The translations under genes were made by a program, and so were the position numbers. From the NCBI GenBank assembly GCA_945877035.1, contig CAMCQH010000010.1, positions 1 to 51,802 of the forward strand: a stretch of DNA of 51,802 nucleotides. Direction: 5' to 3'. Below the pieces are notes generated by a model. The model was not told the origin of the DNA and did no database searches. It was given only the letters and a program-made list of their open reading frames with translations. This document shows, piece after piece, positions 1 through 7,463 of this stretch (positions are counted from its first letter, which is position 1; every line of letters starts with the position of its first letter). This stretch comes from an uncultured Clostridium sp. GTDB lineage: Bacteria; Bacillota; Clostridia; TANB77; CAG-508.

Positions 1-107
1 AATAATAAAAATAAATAATAAAAATAAATAATAAAAATAAATAATAAAAATAAATAATAAAAATAAATTAATAAAAATAAATAATAAAAATAAATTAATA
101 AAAAATA
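1..107. repeat. 13-bp A+T tandem repeat
   Basis: The unit AATAATAAAAATA is repeated head to tail five times without change (1-65). It continues as alternating 14-bp (AATTAATAAAAATA) and 13-bp units to about 107. It lies just past the stop codon of the minus-strand coupling ATPase and is cut by the window edge, so the full length is unknown. No coding or hairpin signal is visible in it. Confidence 0.9.
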
Positions 108-118
108 AAATTAAAAAT

Positions 119-1816
119 TTATTTTTTAAAATAAGGTAACATCTGAATTTTTTTAGGTTCAAAAATTTTATTACCATCAGATAAAAAAGTAAGAGCGGTG
201 AAAGTTTCAAGTTGTCTAGTAAAATAATTAGTATCATAAATATAATCTGTTTGATAATAAGAATTATAAGACTCAGAAATATTCGAATCTCTAGAATTTA
301 AAGTATTAGTAATATAACTAAAATTAGTCTCCTTTGCATTCTCAGAAACAGTCTTTGAAAATTTTTCTTTTTCTTCTTTCCCCAGTTGTTTTTGAGCCTC
401 CTCAATTGTAAAAATATCATCAGTTCTAAACCAAATTTTATTAATAAGATTTTGAGTTATAACTTTAACAGAAGTCTCATCTTTTAAAGTGTTTTTTAAA
501 GAAGAATAACTTTGAGTACTAACTATATTTATACATTTTGCTTCTCTACTTAAAGAGAAAAATTCACTATCTGTCTTTGTGCAATATTTATCATACTCAT
601 CACAAATAAAAGCTGATTTTCTAACATTTCCCCTAGATAAAGAATTTAATATTTCAGTTTGAAAATCTAGTTTTAAATATGTTGCAATTATTTTAGAAAG
701 CATAGTATATTCAGAAATATTCATATTTAAAACAACTATTTTTCCAGAATTTAAAATATCCTCAAATCCTAAAAAATTAAGTTTTTCTTTTGGTGGAGAA
801 AAAGTAGAAAAAACATCATAATCAGAAATAAATGTATTTGTAATTCTTGTAATTTCGGAAATCAAAATACCTTTAGTTCTAGAATCCAAATTTTCAAATT
901 CTTTTTGGAAGAAATTTAAACACTCATTCAATTCATAAATTTGTTTTGAATTTAATTTTGAAGAGATAAAAAGTTCTCTTAAGACTTCAATTTTTTCTTT
1001 ATAATAATTTGGAACTGTGATTAATTTATGTAACTCAGCAAAGGTAACATAATTATTATTATATAACTTGCATAACTTAATTGCCTCGGCTAAAATTTGT
1101 TCAGCCTTATCAAGCCAATATGACTCAGAATTGTTTTCTGAAAACAACGTTAAAATTGTTTTTAATCTATTAGCAAGAACAATTGGTTTTAAATTAGGTT
1201 TATGTAAAGGATTATAAAAATTGCCAGAATTCAAACCAATAACAACTAAATCTTTTTCCAAATTATATAGTTTTGCATATTCTAGAATTTGTTTATAATA
1301 ATTTCCTTTTACATCTAAAATAAGCATTCCTATTTTATCACATTTATGTTCACTATTATACTTTAATAATTGCTCTGTAAATGGATACATAGCAGATGAG
1401 GTTTTACCAGAACCAATAGTACCGGTAATTAAAAAGTTTTGATATAATCCACTTTCAGGAATATATACATTAGTATTAGTATTTAAATCTTGTCCTATTA
1501 ACAAATGCAATTTTGAAGTATTATAATTTTTGAAATCCTTACTTTTTAGCATTTTAGATTTTTTAGTAAAAATATGAATAAAAAATCTATTGAATAAAAA
1601 AAGTGAAAGAATAATATTTGAAAAAATATATGTAAAAATAAAAGTAATTTTAATATATTTCCAAAGTAACGGATTATCAGTACATATATCAAAAGGATGC
1701 AAACCATATGTTATAATAATTTCATTTGAAGTGTAAATAGGATAAAAAGTATTAAAAGCAATTAAACAAGAAATAAATACAAAAATAGAGCAAAAAAATA
1801 TTTTATATTTTAAAAT
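119..1816 (-). CDS. VirD4/TraG-like conjugative coupling ATPase, non-AUG start
   Basis: Type IV coupling protein of the TraG/TraD/VirD4 family: a hexameric membrane ATPase that hands DNA to a conjugative secretion channel. Seen: Walker A GTIGSGKTS, the family motif LDVKGNY just after it, and Walker B-like ICDEYDKYC in the TraM-binding/TraG C-terminal region. A membrane helix (YIKITFIFTYIFSNIILSLF) lies near the N-terminus. The first AUG/GUG/UUG-type start is TTG at 1702 (527 aa), which has no ribosome site. The frame stays open upstream for 38 more codons encoding another hydrophobic segment (KIFFCSIFVFISCLIAF). It reaches a strong AGGAGG (1824-1829) placed 7 nt before ATT (1814-1816) and 4 nt before ATA (1817-1819). 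The family usually has two N-terminal helices, so I infer the longer 565-aa form starting at AUU or AUA. No other transfer genes are visible; the element probably extends beyond the left edge. Confidence 0.82.
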   Translation of the reverse strand: MLKYKIFFCSIFVFISCLIAFNTFYPIYTSNEIIITYGLHPFDICTDNPLLWKYIKITFIFTYIFSNIILSLFLFNRFFIHIFTKKSKMLKSKDFKNYNTSKLHLLIGQDLNTNTNVYIPESGLYQNFLITGTIGSGKTSSAMYPFTEQLLKYNSEHKCDKIGMLILDVKGNYYKQILEYAKLYNLEKDLVVIGLNSGNFYNPLHKPNLKPIVLANRLKTILTLFSENNSESYWLDKAEQILAEAIKLCKLYNNNYVTFAELHKLITVPNYYKEKIEVLRELFISSKLNSKQIYELNECLNFFQKEFENLDSRTKGILISEITRITNTFISDYDVFSTFSPPKEKLNFLGFEDILNSGKIVVLNMNISEYTMLSKIIATYLKLDFQTEILNSLSRGNVRKSAFICDEYDKYCTKTDSEFFSLSREAKCINIVSTQSYSSLKNTLKDETSVKVITQNLINKIWFRTDDIFTIEEAQKQLGKEEKEKFSKTVSENAKETNFSYITNTLNSRDSNISESYNSYYQTDYIYDTNYFTRQLETFTALTFLSDGNKIFEPKKIQMLPYFKK

Positions 1817-1822
1817 TATAAG

Positions 1823-1830
1823 ACCTCCTT
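1823..1830 (-). promoter_or_regulatory. Ribosome site that decides a non-AUG start
   Basis: On the minus strand AAGGAGGT is followed by CTTATAATTTTAAAATAT. The ATPase reading frame passes through ATA then ATT at ideal distance, and no ATG, GTG or TTG occurs in frame between this site and 1702. Confidence 0.7.
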
Positions 1831-2069
1831 TTTAATTTTTAATTTTGAACCTTGTAGAGTATGTAAAATTTTTACCTCGAAAAAAGTATATAATGAATAT
1901 AAAGAGATAAAAAGATTAATAATAAATATGATAAAAAATAAATTGATAAGTCTAGAAATAATATCACCGCCTTACTAGGACTAAAATATACAACATTTTT
2001 TTTGATTTGTCTATACTTTTTTCAAAAAATGTGATAAAATTTTAAAAAAATTTATGAGGAGGAAGTATA

Positions 2070-2255
2070 ATGAAATTTAATAAAGATACAAAAATTGGTG
2101 AAATTTTAGAAAAAGCACCAGAAAAAGCAGAGATTTTATTAGAAATTGGAATGCATTGTTTAGGATGTCCAGCTTCACAAATGGAAACATTAGAAGAAGC
2201 ATGTGCTGTTCATGGAATAGATGTAGAAGAAGTAATTGCAAAATTAAATGCATAA
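2070..2255 (+). CDS. DUF1858 redox-disulfide protein
   Basis: Small 61-aa protein of the DUF1858 family (the domain associated with hybrid-cluster proteins). It has the typical start MKFNKDTKIGEILEK and the CxxC motif HCLGCPAS, with cysteines at residues 30 and 33. The family is thought to act in redox or metal chemistry, but no substrate can be read from the sequence. The start is supported by GGAGGAAG seven bases before ATG. It stands alone, followed by an inverted repeat and a tRNA operon. Length and motif match stand-alone family members, so it looks intact. Confidence 0.85.
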   Translation: MKFNKDTKIGEILEKAPEKAEILLEIGMHCLGCPASQMETLEEACAVHGIDVEEVIAKLNA

Positions 2256-2269
2256 TAAGTAAGAAAAGT

Positions 2270-2346
2270 TCAATACATTTGTCGAAAAATATCAAAAAAG
2301 AAAAATTTCCGGAAAAATTTTCAAAAAATTTCAACAAATGTATTGA
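2270..2346. repeat. 13-bp inverted repeat with Spo0A-box-like site
   Basis: TCAATACATTTGT (2270-2282) is perfectly inverted as ACAAATGTATTGA (2334-2346), enclosing an A/T-rich palindromic core around TTTCCGGAAA. The left arm runs into TTTGTCGAAA (2278-2287), a match to the Spo0A-box consensus. The right arm overlaps the -35 box of the downstream tRNA promoter. There is no U-tract, so it is not a typical terminator. Confidence 0.6.
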
Positions 2347-2371
2347 CATATGCTAAAAAATATAGTAATAT
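2343..2371 (+). promoter_or_regulatory. tRNA operon promoter
   Basis: TTGACA (2343-2348), a 17-bp spacer and TAATAT (2366-2371), about 35 bp before the first tRNA. This is a near-consensus housekeeping sigma promoter. Confidence 0.8.
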
Positions 2372-2409
2372 ATAAAGGCGTTCTGAGTTATTCTTAGAAT
2401 ATTGGTGAT

Positions 2410-2485
2410 GGGCTATTAGCTCAGGTGGTAGAGCACTTGACTTTTAATCAAGTTGTCCCGCGTTCGAGTCGCGGATAGCTCACCA
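2410..2485 (+). tRNA. tRNA-Lys (TTT)
   Basis: 76 nt. Acceptor GGGCTAT pairs with ATAGCTC, the anticodon loop CTTTTAA gives TTT, the T-arm has GTTCGAG, and CCA is encoded. First of three closely spaced tRNAs. Confidence 0.97.
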
Positions 2486-2530
2486 AAAGAACTAAATGAT
2501 TGAACAAATTATTTAGTTCTTTGTATATAA

Positions 2531-2605
2531 GGCCCCTTGGTCAAGCGGTTAAGACATCGCCCTTTCACGGCGGAGACATGGGTTCGATTCCCGTAGGGGT
2601 CACCA
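2531..2605 (+). tRNA. tRNA-Glu (TTC)
   Basis: 75 nt. Acceptor GGCCCCT pairs with AGGGGTC, the anticodon loop CTTTCAC gives TTC, the T-loop is TTCGATT, and CCA is encoded. Forty-five bases after tRNA-Lys, same operon. Confidence 0.97.
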
Positions 2606-2610
2606 AGAAT

Positions 2611-2687
2611 GCCACTTTAGCTCAGTTGGCCAGAGCACCGCACTTGTAATGCGGGGGTCCTCAGTTCGAATCTGAGAAGTGGCTCCA
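2611..2687 (+). tRNA. tRNA-Thr (TGT)
   Basis: 77 nt. Acceptor GCCACTT pairs with AAGTGGC, anticodon stem CCGCA/TGCGG with loop CTTGTAA gives TGT, and CCA is encoded. Five bases after tRNA-Glu. Confidence 0.97.
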
Positions 2688-2759
2688 TATAAGGTCAGTA
2701 GTTTTGCAATAGGCTTAATTACGGGCTTTTTTATTTTTTCTGATATTTCTAAAAATTGT

Positions 2760-2788
2760 TTGACATTTTTTAAATAATATGTTATTAT
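2760..2788 (+). promoter_or_regulatory. Promoter of structured RNA copy 1
   Basis: TTGACA (2760-2765), a 17-bp spacer and TATTAT (2783-2788) preceded by TGT (extended -10). It is almost identical to the promoter of copy 2 at 3706. Confidence 0.8.
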
Positions 2789-2794
2789 TTAATT

Positions 2795-2873
2795 ACAAAA
2801 TAAATGTGTTTGAAATGTCGCTTATTTTCAAACGAAGTTCGTATGTGTAACTGTGAATGCACATACTTTTTTT
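2795..2873 (+). ncRNA. Structured small RNA, copy 1
   Basis: A roughly 79-nt transcript is implied by the promoter at 2760-2788 and an intrinsic terminator. Hairpin 1 pairs GTTTGAAA (2808-2815) with TTTCAAAC (2826-2833) around a loop holding GTCGCT. Hairpin 2 pairs GTATGTG (from 2841) with CACATAC (to 2866), followed by seven T. The paralogue at 3741-3819 keeps the loop and terminator but has a different, still paired hairpin 1. No good ribosome site or ORF belongs to it, and I do not recognise a named family. Confidence 0.72.
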
Positions 2874-2877
2874 ATAT

Positions 2878-2908
2878 AAAAAATAGAGCAGGCTGTGAAC
2901 CCTACTCT
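2878..2908 (-). terminator. Terminator of the 40-aa gene
   Basis: On the minus strand AGAGTAGG pairs with CCTGCTCT (one G-U) around an 8-nt loop and is followed by ATTTTTTAT. It converges on the terminator of RNA copy 1. Confidence 0.75.
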
Positions 2909-2930
2909 ACCGACTATGTATTGCCTACAA

Positions 2931-3053
2931 TTAGTCTTTGTCTGTTTTTTCATCTTGCACTTGTTTTTGTTGATTTTGTTGTAGCAAAAAATTTTTTTCT
3001 TTTTCTGCCATTAACTCATCAACCAAGTGAAGAATCACGTCGCCTAAATTCAA
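2931..3053 (-). CDS. Small 40-aa protein, TTG start
   Basis: A short reading frame of 40 codons beginning MNLGDVILHLVDELM and ending in a Gln/Lys/Asp-rich charged tail. The start is TTG at 3051-3053, seven bases after AAGGAGG. A consensus-like promoter (3115-3143) and a terminator (2878-2908) bracket it exactly, so it looks like a real monocistronic gene. The first half can form an amphipathic helix; there is no signal peptide. I do not recognise the family. It sits between two copies of a structured RNA. Its start region contains GGCGAC, which could pair with the GTCGCT loop of those RNAs, but that is only a six-base match. Confidence 0.65.
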   Translation of the reverse strand: MNLGDVILHLVDELMAEKEKNFLLQQNQQKQVQDEKTDKD

Positions 3054-3070
3054 CTGAAGTCCTCCTTTCC

Positions 3071-3086
3071 GCCCTTTAGAAAGGGC
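3071..3086 (-). promoter_or_regulatory. Leader hairpin before the 40-aa gene
   Basis: GCCCTTT and AAAGGGC form a perfect 7-bp stem with a 2-nt apical gap. It ends only a few bases upstream of the AAGGAGG ribosome site on the minus strand, so it could affect access to that site. Confidence 0.5.
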
Positions 3087-3114
3087 TAGCCTTTCTTAGC
3101 GTAAGGTTGCTAAT

Positions 3115-3143
3115 ATATTACAATAATTCTTAATTGAAATCAA
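3115..3143 (-). promoter_or_regulatory. Promoter of the 40-aa gene
   Basis: Minus strand: TTGATT (3138-3143), 17-bp spacer, TAATAT (3115-3120). It gives a leader of about 55 nt before the TTG start. Confidence 0.65.
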
Positions 3144-3233
3144 GCGAACACTTAAAATTTTTATAAAAAATAGTTACAAAATAATTGACTACATTGAGTA
3201 AAACAAAAAAATATATTCCTACGTAAATGTAAA

Positions 3234-3262
3234 AGAGGATATCATATTTTATGATATCCTCT
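3234..3262 (-). terminator. Hairpin terminator of the 86-aa gene
   Basis: AGAGGATATCAT (3234-3245) is perfectly inverted at 3251-3262. On the minus strand a short TTTTA follows the stem. Confidence 0.7.
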
Positions 3263-3281
3263 GGGCAAATTTTTTAATGGT

Positions 3282-3542
3282 TTAATTTTGTAACATCCAT
3301 TTTAAAAGTTCTACATGAACTTGAGTTTCAAAATTAGGATATACATCACGACTTGAGCCATTCTTTTTTAGCATTTCTGCCAATTCGTCCACATGCTTTC
3401 CAACTAAATCATTGTCGATATTTAGACTGGTGCTCCACATAAGAGAAGCAAAGCCTTGTGCTTCTACAATATATCCCTTTGAATCAAAAGTTACATATCC
3501 ATCTTTTCCTCTTGAAAACCTATATTGTGTATTATTTGCCAT
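3282..3542 (-). CDS. Hypothetical 86-aa protein
   Basis: Start MANNTQYRFSRGKDG with AGGAGG a few bases upstream; a consensus promoter at 3627-3655 and a hairpin terminator at 3234-3262 bracket it. The protein is soluble-looking: an N-terminal part rich in beta-type residues (KDGYVTFDSKGYIVEAQGF), then a helical, acidic middle (KHVDELAEMLKKNG). No signal peptide, cysteine motif or membrane helix is visible. I do not recognise the family. It lies with the 40-aa gene inside a segment bounded by two copies of the same small RNA, so the four may form one cassette. Confidence 0.75.
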   Translation of the reverse strand: MANNTQYRFSRGKDGYVTFDSKGYIVEAQGFASLMWSTSLNIDNDLVGKHVDELAEMLKKNGSSRDVYPNFETQVHVELLKWMLQN

Positions 3543-3626
3543 GTTTTTTCCTCCTTAACAAGTTTGTTTTCGAGTTGCTATATATATAAAACTTGCTACC
3601 TTGCAAGATAATTAAATTATGTTAAT

Positions 3627-3655
3627 ATTATAGCATACAAAACTTATATTTTCAA
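3627..3655 (-). promoter_or_regulatory. Promoter of the 86-aa gene
   Basis: Minus strand: TTGAAA (3650-3655), 17-bp spacer, TATAAT (3627-3632). The leader of about 80 nt contains a small hairpin, CTTGC-AAGGTA-GCAAG. Confidence 0.8.
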
Positions 3656-3705
3656 TAACTTAGCATTTTTTATAGGGTAAATAATGAGGCTTTTTTATTT
3701 TTTGT

Positions 3706-3734
3706 TTGAAAAATTAAAAATAATATGTTATTAT
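3706..3734 (+). promoter_or_regulatory. Promoter of structured RNA copy 2
   Basis: TTGAAA (3706-3711), 17-bp spacer, TATTAT (3729-3734) with TGT before the -10 box. The -10 region and about 25 bases after it are identical to copy 1. Confidence 0.8.
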
Positions 3735-3740
3735 TTAATT

Positions 3741-3819
3741 ACAAAATAAATGAACTTGTAACAAGTCGCTGTTATTCAAGTTAGTCGTATGTGTATCCGT
3801 AAATGCACATACTTTTTTT
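3741..3819 (+). ncRNA. Structured small RNA, copy 2
   Basis: Paralogue of the RNA at 2795. AACTTG (3753-3758) pairs with CAAGTT (3777-3782); inside it TAACA pairs with TGTTA, again leaving AGTCGC in the loop. The terminator hairpin GTATGTGT...GCACATAC (3787-3812) with seven T is conserved. Hairpin 1 differs in sequence from copy 1 but keeps its pairing, which argues for selection on RNA structure. It ends 106 bases before the SDR gene, so it is more likely a free RNA than a leader. Confidence 0.72.
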
Positions 3820-3925
3820 ATACACAAAAATAGAGTAGATTATTGTAATTACGTAAAAATTCATCTATAATAATTATATAAAAATCACAAATAATTAATA
3901 AAAGGTTCAATTAGGAGGAATTGAA

Positions 3926-4654
3926 ATGAACAAAATTATAATAGTAACAGGAGCATCAAGAGGAATAGGAAAAGAAATAGCAAAAGATTTAGCAAAAAAA
4001 GAATATACAGTAATAGCAAATTACAATAAATCAGGAAAACAAGCACAAGAATTAAAAGAAGAATTAGAAAAAGAAAACATAAAAATAGACATATTTAAAG
4101 CAGATGTATCAAAAAGAAACGAAGCACAAGAATTAGTAGAATATACAATAAAAAAATACGGAAAAATAGATGTATTAATTAATAATGCAGGAATATCACA
4201 AATAAAAGAATTTACACAAATAACAGATGAAGACTGGAACAATATGATAAATACAAATTTAAATTCTGTATTTTATATGACACAAGAAACATGCAAAAAT
4301 ATGATACATAACAAAAAAGGATGCATAATTAATATATCATCAATATGGGGAGTAGTTGGTGCATCATGTGAAGTTCACTATAGTGTAAGCAAAGCCGGAA
4401 TAGACGCAATGACAAAATCATTAGCAAAAGAAATGGGCCCATCAAACATAAGAGTAAATTCAATAGCACCAGGAATTATTAATACAGAAATGAATAAAAA
4501 TTTAAGTGAAAAAGAAATTAATAATATAAAAGAAGAAATTCCACTTGAAAAAATAGGAAAAGCACAAGATATAGAAAAATGTATAGAATGGTTAATTGAA
4601 GATGAATATACAACAGGACAAGTAATCTCAATTAATGGAGGATGGGGAATATAA
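3926..4654 (+). CDS. SDR-family oxidoreductase, FabG-like
   Basis: Short-chain dehydrogenase/reductase of 242 aa, the usual length of the classical family. Seen in order: the NAD(P)-binding TGASRGIG near residue 8, NNAG near residue 86, the catalytic serine in NISSIWG, and the YSVSK (YxxxK) pair followed by SLAKEMGP. The C-terminus ends in the ISINGGWGI motif typical of FabG-like reductases. It probably reduces a 3-oxoacyl or similar keto substrate with NADPH, but no fatty-acid genes are nearby, so the substrate is open. The start follows AGGAGG by seven bases. It is a single gene ending in a strong bidirectional hairpin. Confidence 0.9.
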   Translation: MNKIIIVTGASRGIGKEIAKDLAKKEYTVIANYNKSGKQAQELKEELEKENIKIDIFKADVSKRNEAQELVEYTIKKYGKIDVLINNAGISQIKEFTQITDEDWNNMINTNLNSVFYMTQETCKNMIHNKKGCIINISSIWGVVGASCEVHYSVSKAGIDAMTKSLAKEMGPSNIRVNSIAPGIINTEMNKNLSEKEINNIKEEIPLEKIGKAQDIEKCIEWLIEDEYTTGQVISINGGWGI

Positions 4655-4672
4655 AAATAATAAGAATAGAAA

Positions 4673-4708
4673 AAAGACTAATTCGTATATTTTACAGATT
4701 AGTCTTTT
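4673..4708. terminator. Bidirectional terminator between convergent genes
   Basis: AAAGACTAAT (4673-4682) pairs with ATTAGTCTTT, with T-runs on both strands. It serves both the SDR gene and the minus-strand CBM gene. Confidence 0.85.
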
Positions 4709-4724
4709 ATAAATATTTATATTT

Positions 4725-5192
4725 TTAATTTTCACTTAATTTTCTTTTATAATTTCCAGAAAGAATTTTTGGAAAATAAGTAATTATTTTATAAACAGCT
4801 AAACGGATTTTTTTGCTCCATAGATAAGACTTTCTTAACTTTCTAGCACTACCTAAAGAAACAGGCTCATCTTCTAAAACTAATAATTCGTTTTGTTTTT
4901 TCTCTATATCAAAAATGTAATTTTTGCAATCATTATTATCCCATTCATTATTATTATTTCTAAAACAGAAATTAAAAGTTTCACCCTCACCTAAAAAGAT
5001 TTCTGCTTGAAATCCTAATTCTGTTTTTTCCATTTTAACTTCATTTACATTATCCCAATTAATCCCAAAGCCATAATGAATAAAAACTTCTTCAGAGTTT
5101 TCTTGAAAAAATTTTCCTGTATAAGATATTTTTACATTACTATTCTCAACTAATTTATCTGTATTAAAAAATATGTTTTTAACTAGTTCCAT
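4725..5192 (-). CDS. Carbohydrate-binding (CBM25-like) protein
   Basis: 155 aa. The N-terminal 100 residues resemble starch/glycogen-binding modules of families CBM25/53: VFIHYGFGINWDNV, then KTELGFQAEI, then FNFCFRNNNNEWDNND, a beta-sandwich with conserved aromatics. The last 50 residues are basic (SARKLRKSYLWSKKIR...NYKRKL). There is no signal peptide or catalytic domain, so it probably acts inside the cell on storage polysaccharide or as a targeting partner; that role is inferred. The start is ATG with AGGAGA nearby on the minus strand. It is monocistronic and converges on the SDR gene. Confidence 0.75.
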   Translation of the reverse strand: MELVKNIFFNTDKLVENSNVKISYTGKFFQENSEEVFIHYGFGINWDNVNEVKMEKTELGFQAEIFLGEGETFNFCFRNNNNEWDNNDCKNYIFDIEKKQNELLVLEDEPVSLGSARKLRKSYLWSKKIRLAVYKIITYFPKILSGNYKRKLSEN

Positions 5193-5466
5193 TGATTTTA
5201 TCTCTCCTTATTTATCTTTTGCTACAAGTATTATAATATTAAATTCAATATTGTTCAAGTGTTTTTTGTAAAATTTTTAGAAATTTTGTTTTTTTTAGTT
5301 AGTTTTTTAGAAAATAAAATAAAATTAATCGATATATTAACCATTTTGAGACACTAAATATTTTATACTAATTTGTAAAAAATAATATTTATAAAAGCAT
5401 AAACATATTGTAAATTAAATAATAATATGATAATATTAAATTAGTAATACAAAAGGAGAGAAATAG

Positions 5467-7224
5467 ATGGGAAAAACTAACTTAAAATGGGAAGAATTAG
5501 AATCTAAAATAGAAAAAGCACAAAAGGAATTATATGAAAATCAAGAGATAGAAGAAATAGAAGAAGTAGAAGAAATAGAAGAAAAAAAATCAAGAAAAAA
5601 GACTAAAAAAGAAAAAATGCCCAAAGAAAAAGTTGAAGAAAAAAAGATTCCAAAAGCAAAAATAAAAAAAGAAAAAATAAATGTATATAAAAGTAGTAAC
5701 AAAGTAAATTTATCTATCATAATAGGTCTAATACTTTTAATATTAGCAATTTTTTCAATAATTTTTGCACTTATGAATATAGATAATAACAACATAATAA
5801 GCGGAGTGAAAATAGAAGGAATAGATGTATCAGAATTAACTAGAGAACAAGCAAAAGAAAAAATAAATGCAGTATATGAAGGAAAAAAGCAAAAAGATAT
5901 AGTATTAAAATATGGAGAATATGAAACAACAATAACACCTCAATTAATAGATACAAATTATGACATAGATGAAGCAACAAAAAAAGCTATTTCCATAGGA
6001 AGAGACAGTAATATAGTTATAAACAACTATAACATTTTATTTGCAAAGCTTGGAAGAAAAAATATAAAAGTAGATATGACAATAAATGAAGACGAAGCAA
6101 AAAGAATAATTGAAAGTATATCAAATAATCTTCCAGGAGCAGTAGTTGAATCAGATTATTATGTAGAAGATGACAAACTAATAATTACCAAAGGAAATCA
6201 AGGAATCAAAATAGATACAGAAAGTCTAATTAAAAAAATAAAAGACAAACTAAAAAATATAAACTCAAAACAAGAGTACATAGAAATACCTGTAATCAAT
6301 GAAACACCAGAAAAAATCGACATAGAAAAGATACATAATGAGATTTATAAAGAAGTACAAGATGCATATCTTACACAAGACCCTATTACAATTCACCCAG
6401 AAGTAGAAGGCATAGACTTTGACATAGATGAAGCAAAAGCTTTACTAAATGAAGATAAAGAAAAATATGAAATACCACTAATCATTACAAAGCCAGAAGT
6501 TACAATATCTCAAATAGGATCAGAAGCATTTCCAGATTTACTTGCCACATATTCTACTAAATATGACGGTGCAAATATAAACAGAGCAACTAATTTAGAA
6601 TTGGCATGTGAAAAAATTAATGATAAAGTAGTTTTAGCAGGAGAAACATTTTCTTATAATAAAACTTTAGGCGAAAGAACAATAGCTGCTGGATATAAAG
6701 AAGCAAAAGTATATGAAAATGGAGAAGTAGTAGATGGAATTGGCGGTGGAATATGCCAAGTATCATCAACACTATATAACTCTGTTTTAATGGCAAACAT
6801 GGAAGTAACAGAAAGAAGAAATCATCAATTTGTAACCTCTTATACGCCAGAAGGAAGAGACGCAACTGTTGTATATGGAATGACAGATTTAAAATTTAAA
6901 AATACAAGAAAATATGCTATAAAAATAAAAGCAACTTGTTCTAATGGAATAGTTACTATTTCAATATATGGAATTAAAGAAGATAACGAATATGCAGTTT
7001 CTTTTAGCACAGAAATACTTTCAACAATACCATATACGGTTAAGTATATAAATGATAGTTCTTTAGCAAAAGGAACAGAAAAGGTTAAACAAGTTGGTGC
7101 AAATGGAATGATAACAGAAACATATATAATTAAAACTTTAAATGGAACTGTAGTTTCTAAAGAATTACTATCTAAAGACACTTATAGTGCAATGCAAAGG
7201 ATTATTTTAAGAGGAACAAAATAA
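5467..7224 (+). CDS. VanW-family wall protein with G5 domain
   Basis: 585 aa, membrane-anchored and largely extracellular. Residues 1-78 are a highly charged Glu/Lys cytoplasmic stretch with repeats such as EEIEEVEEIEE. A single membrane helix follows at about 79-103. Next come two peptidoglycan-binding-4-like repeats (about 110-330), the VanW domain (about 350-480, with FSYNKTLGERT and GGGICQVSSTLYNS), and a C-terminal G5-like domain (SFSTEILSTIPYTVKYINDSS onward). Such proteins are common in Clostridia and are thought to bind the cell wall; an enzymatic role is not established. The start follows AAAGGAGA. The long charged N-terminus is unusual for the family. Confidence 0.85.
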   Translation: MGKTNLKWEELESKIEKAQKELYENQEIEEIEEVEEIEEKKSRKKTKKEKMPKEKVEEKKIPKAKIKKEKINVYKSSNKVNLSIIIGLILLILAIFSIIFALMNIDNNNIISGVKIEGIDVSELTREQAKEKINAVYEGKKQKDIVLKYGEYETTITPQLIDTNYDIDEATKKAISIGRDSNIVINNYNILFAKLGRKNIKVDMTINEDEAKRIIESISNNLPGAVVESDYYVEDDKLIITKGNQGIKIDTESLIKKIKDKLKNINSKQEYIEIPVINETPEKIDIEKIHNEIYKEVQDAYLTQDPITIHPEVEGIDFDIDEAKALLNEDKEKYEIPLIITKPEVTISQIGSEAFPDLLATYSTKYDGANINRATNLELACEKINDKVVLAGETFSYNKTLGERTIAAGYKEAKVYENGEVVDGIGGGICQVSSTLYNSVLMANMEVTERRNHQFVTSYTPEGRDATVVYGMTDLKFKNTRKYAIKIKATCSNGIVTISIYGIKEDNEYAVSFSTEILSTIPYTVKYINDSSLAKGTEKVKQVGANGMITETYIIKTLNGTVVSKELLSKDTYSAMQRIILRGTK

Positions 7225-7236
7225 AATTTTAAAAAT

Positions 7237-7461
7237 AAATTTGAAATTAAAGTGAATAATGAATTGAAATATTTAGCTAGCACACCTTGGATGGATATTT
7301 CACTACCATTAAATATTGATACAAGGAACTGAGTAATTACTAAAAAAGATGAAAATATTTGCTATACATACGATATATATAAATTCATTTGTTGTCTTAT
7401 GTTGGTTGATATTGTTTATAGTTTTTGGAATATTATATTTATTATTGATAAGGGGGTGATT
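7237..7461 (+). pseudogene. Possible gene remnant
   Basis: One frame reads KFEIKVNNELKYLAST, then PWMDISLPLNIDTRN, a TGA, and continues open to just before the next gene. There is no start codon with a ribosome site at its head. It may be the decayed end of a lost gene or chance. I do not recognise it. Confidence 0.25.
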
Positions 7462-7463
7462 AT

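Noticed and set aside
1432..1437. CGG in the coupling ATPase (ACCGGT) as a fifth frameshift site
   Set aside because: The reading frame is ACC-GGT, so CGG is out of frame and the protein is continuous.
2804..3079. Open frame of 91 codons on the plus strand
   Set aside because: It runs through the small RNA, its terminator and two opposite-strand regulatory regions, and has no ribosome site.
3741..3925. RNA copy 2 as a cis riboswitch of the SDR gene
   Set aside because: Copy 1 has the same RNA without a gene downstream on that strand, so a cis role is unlikely.
6617..7181. Antisense open frames opposite the VanW gene
   Set aside because: They mirror the codon pattern of the real gene and have no ribosome sites or recognisable products.
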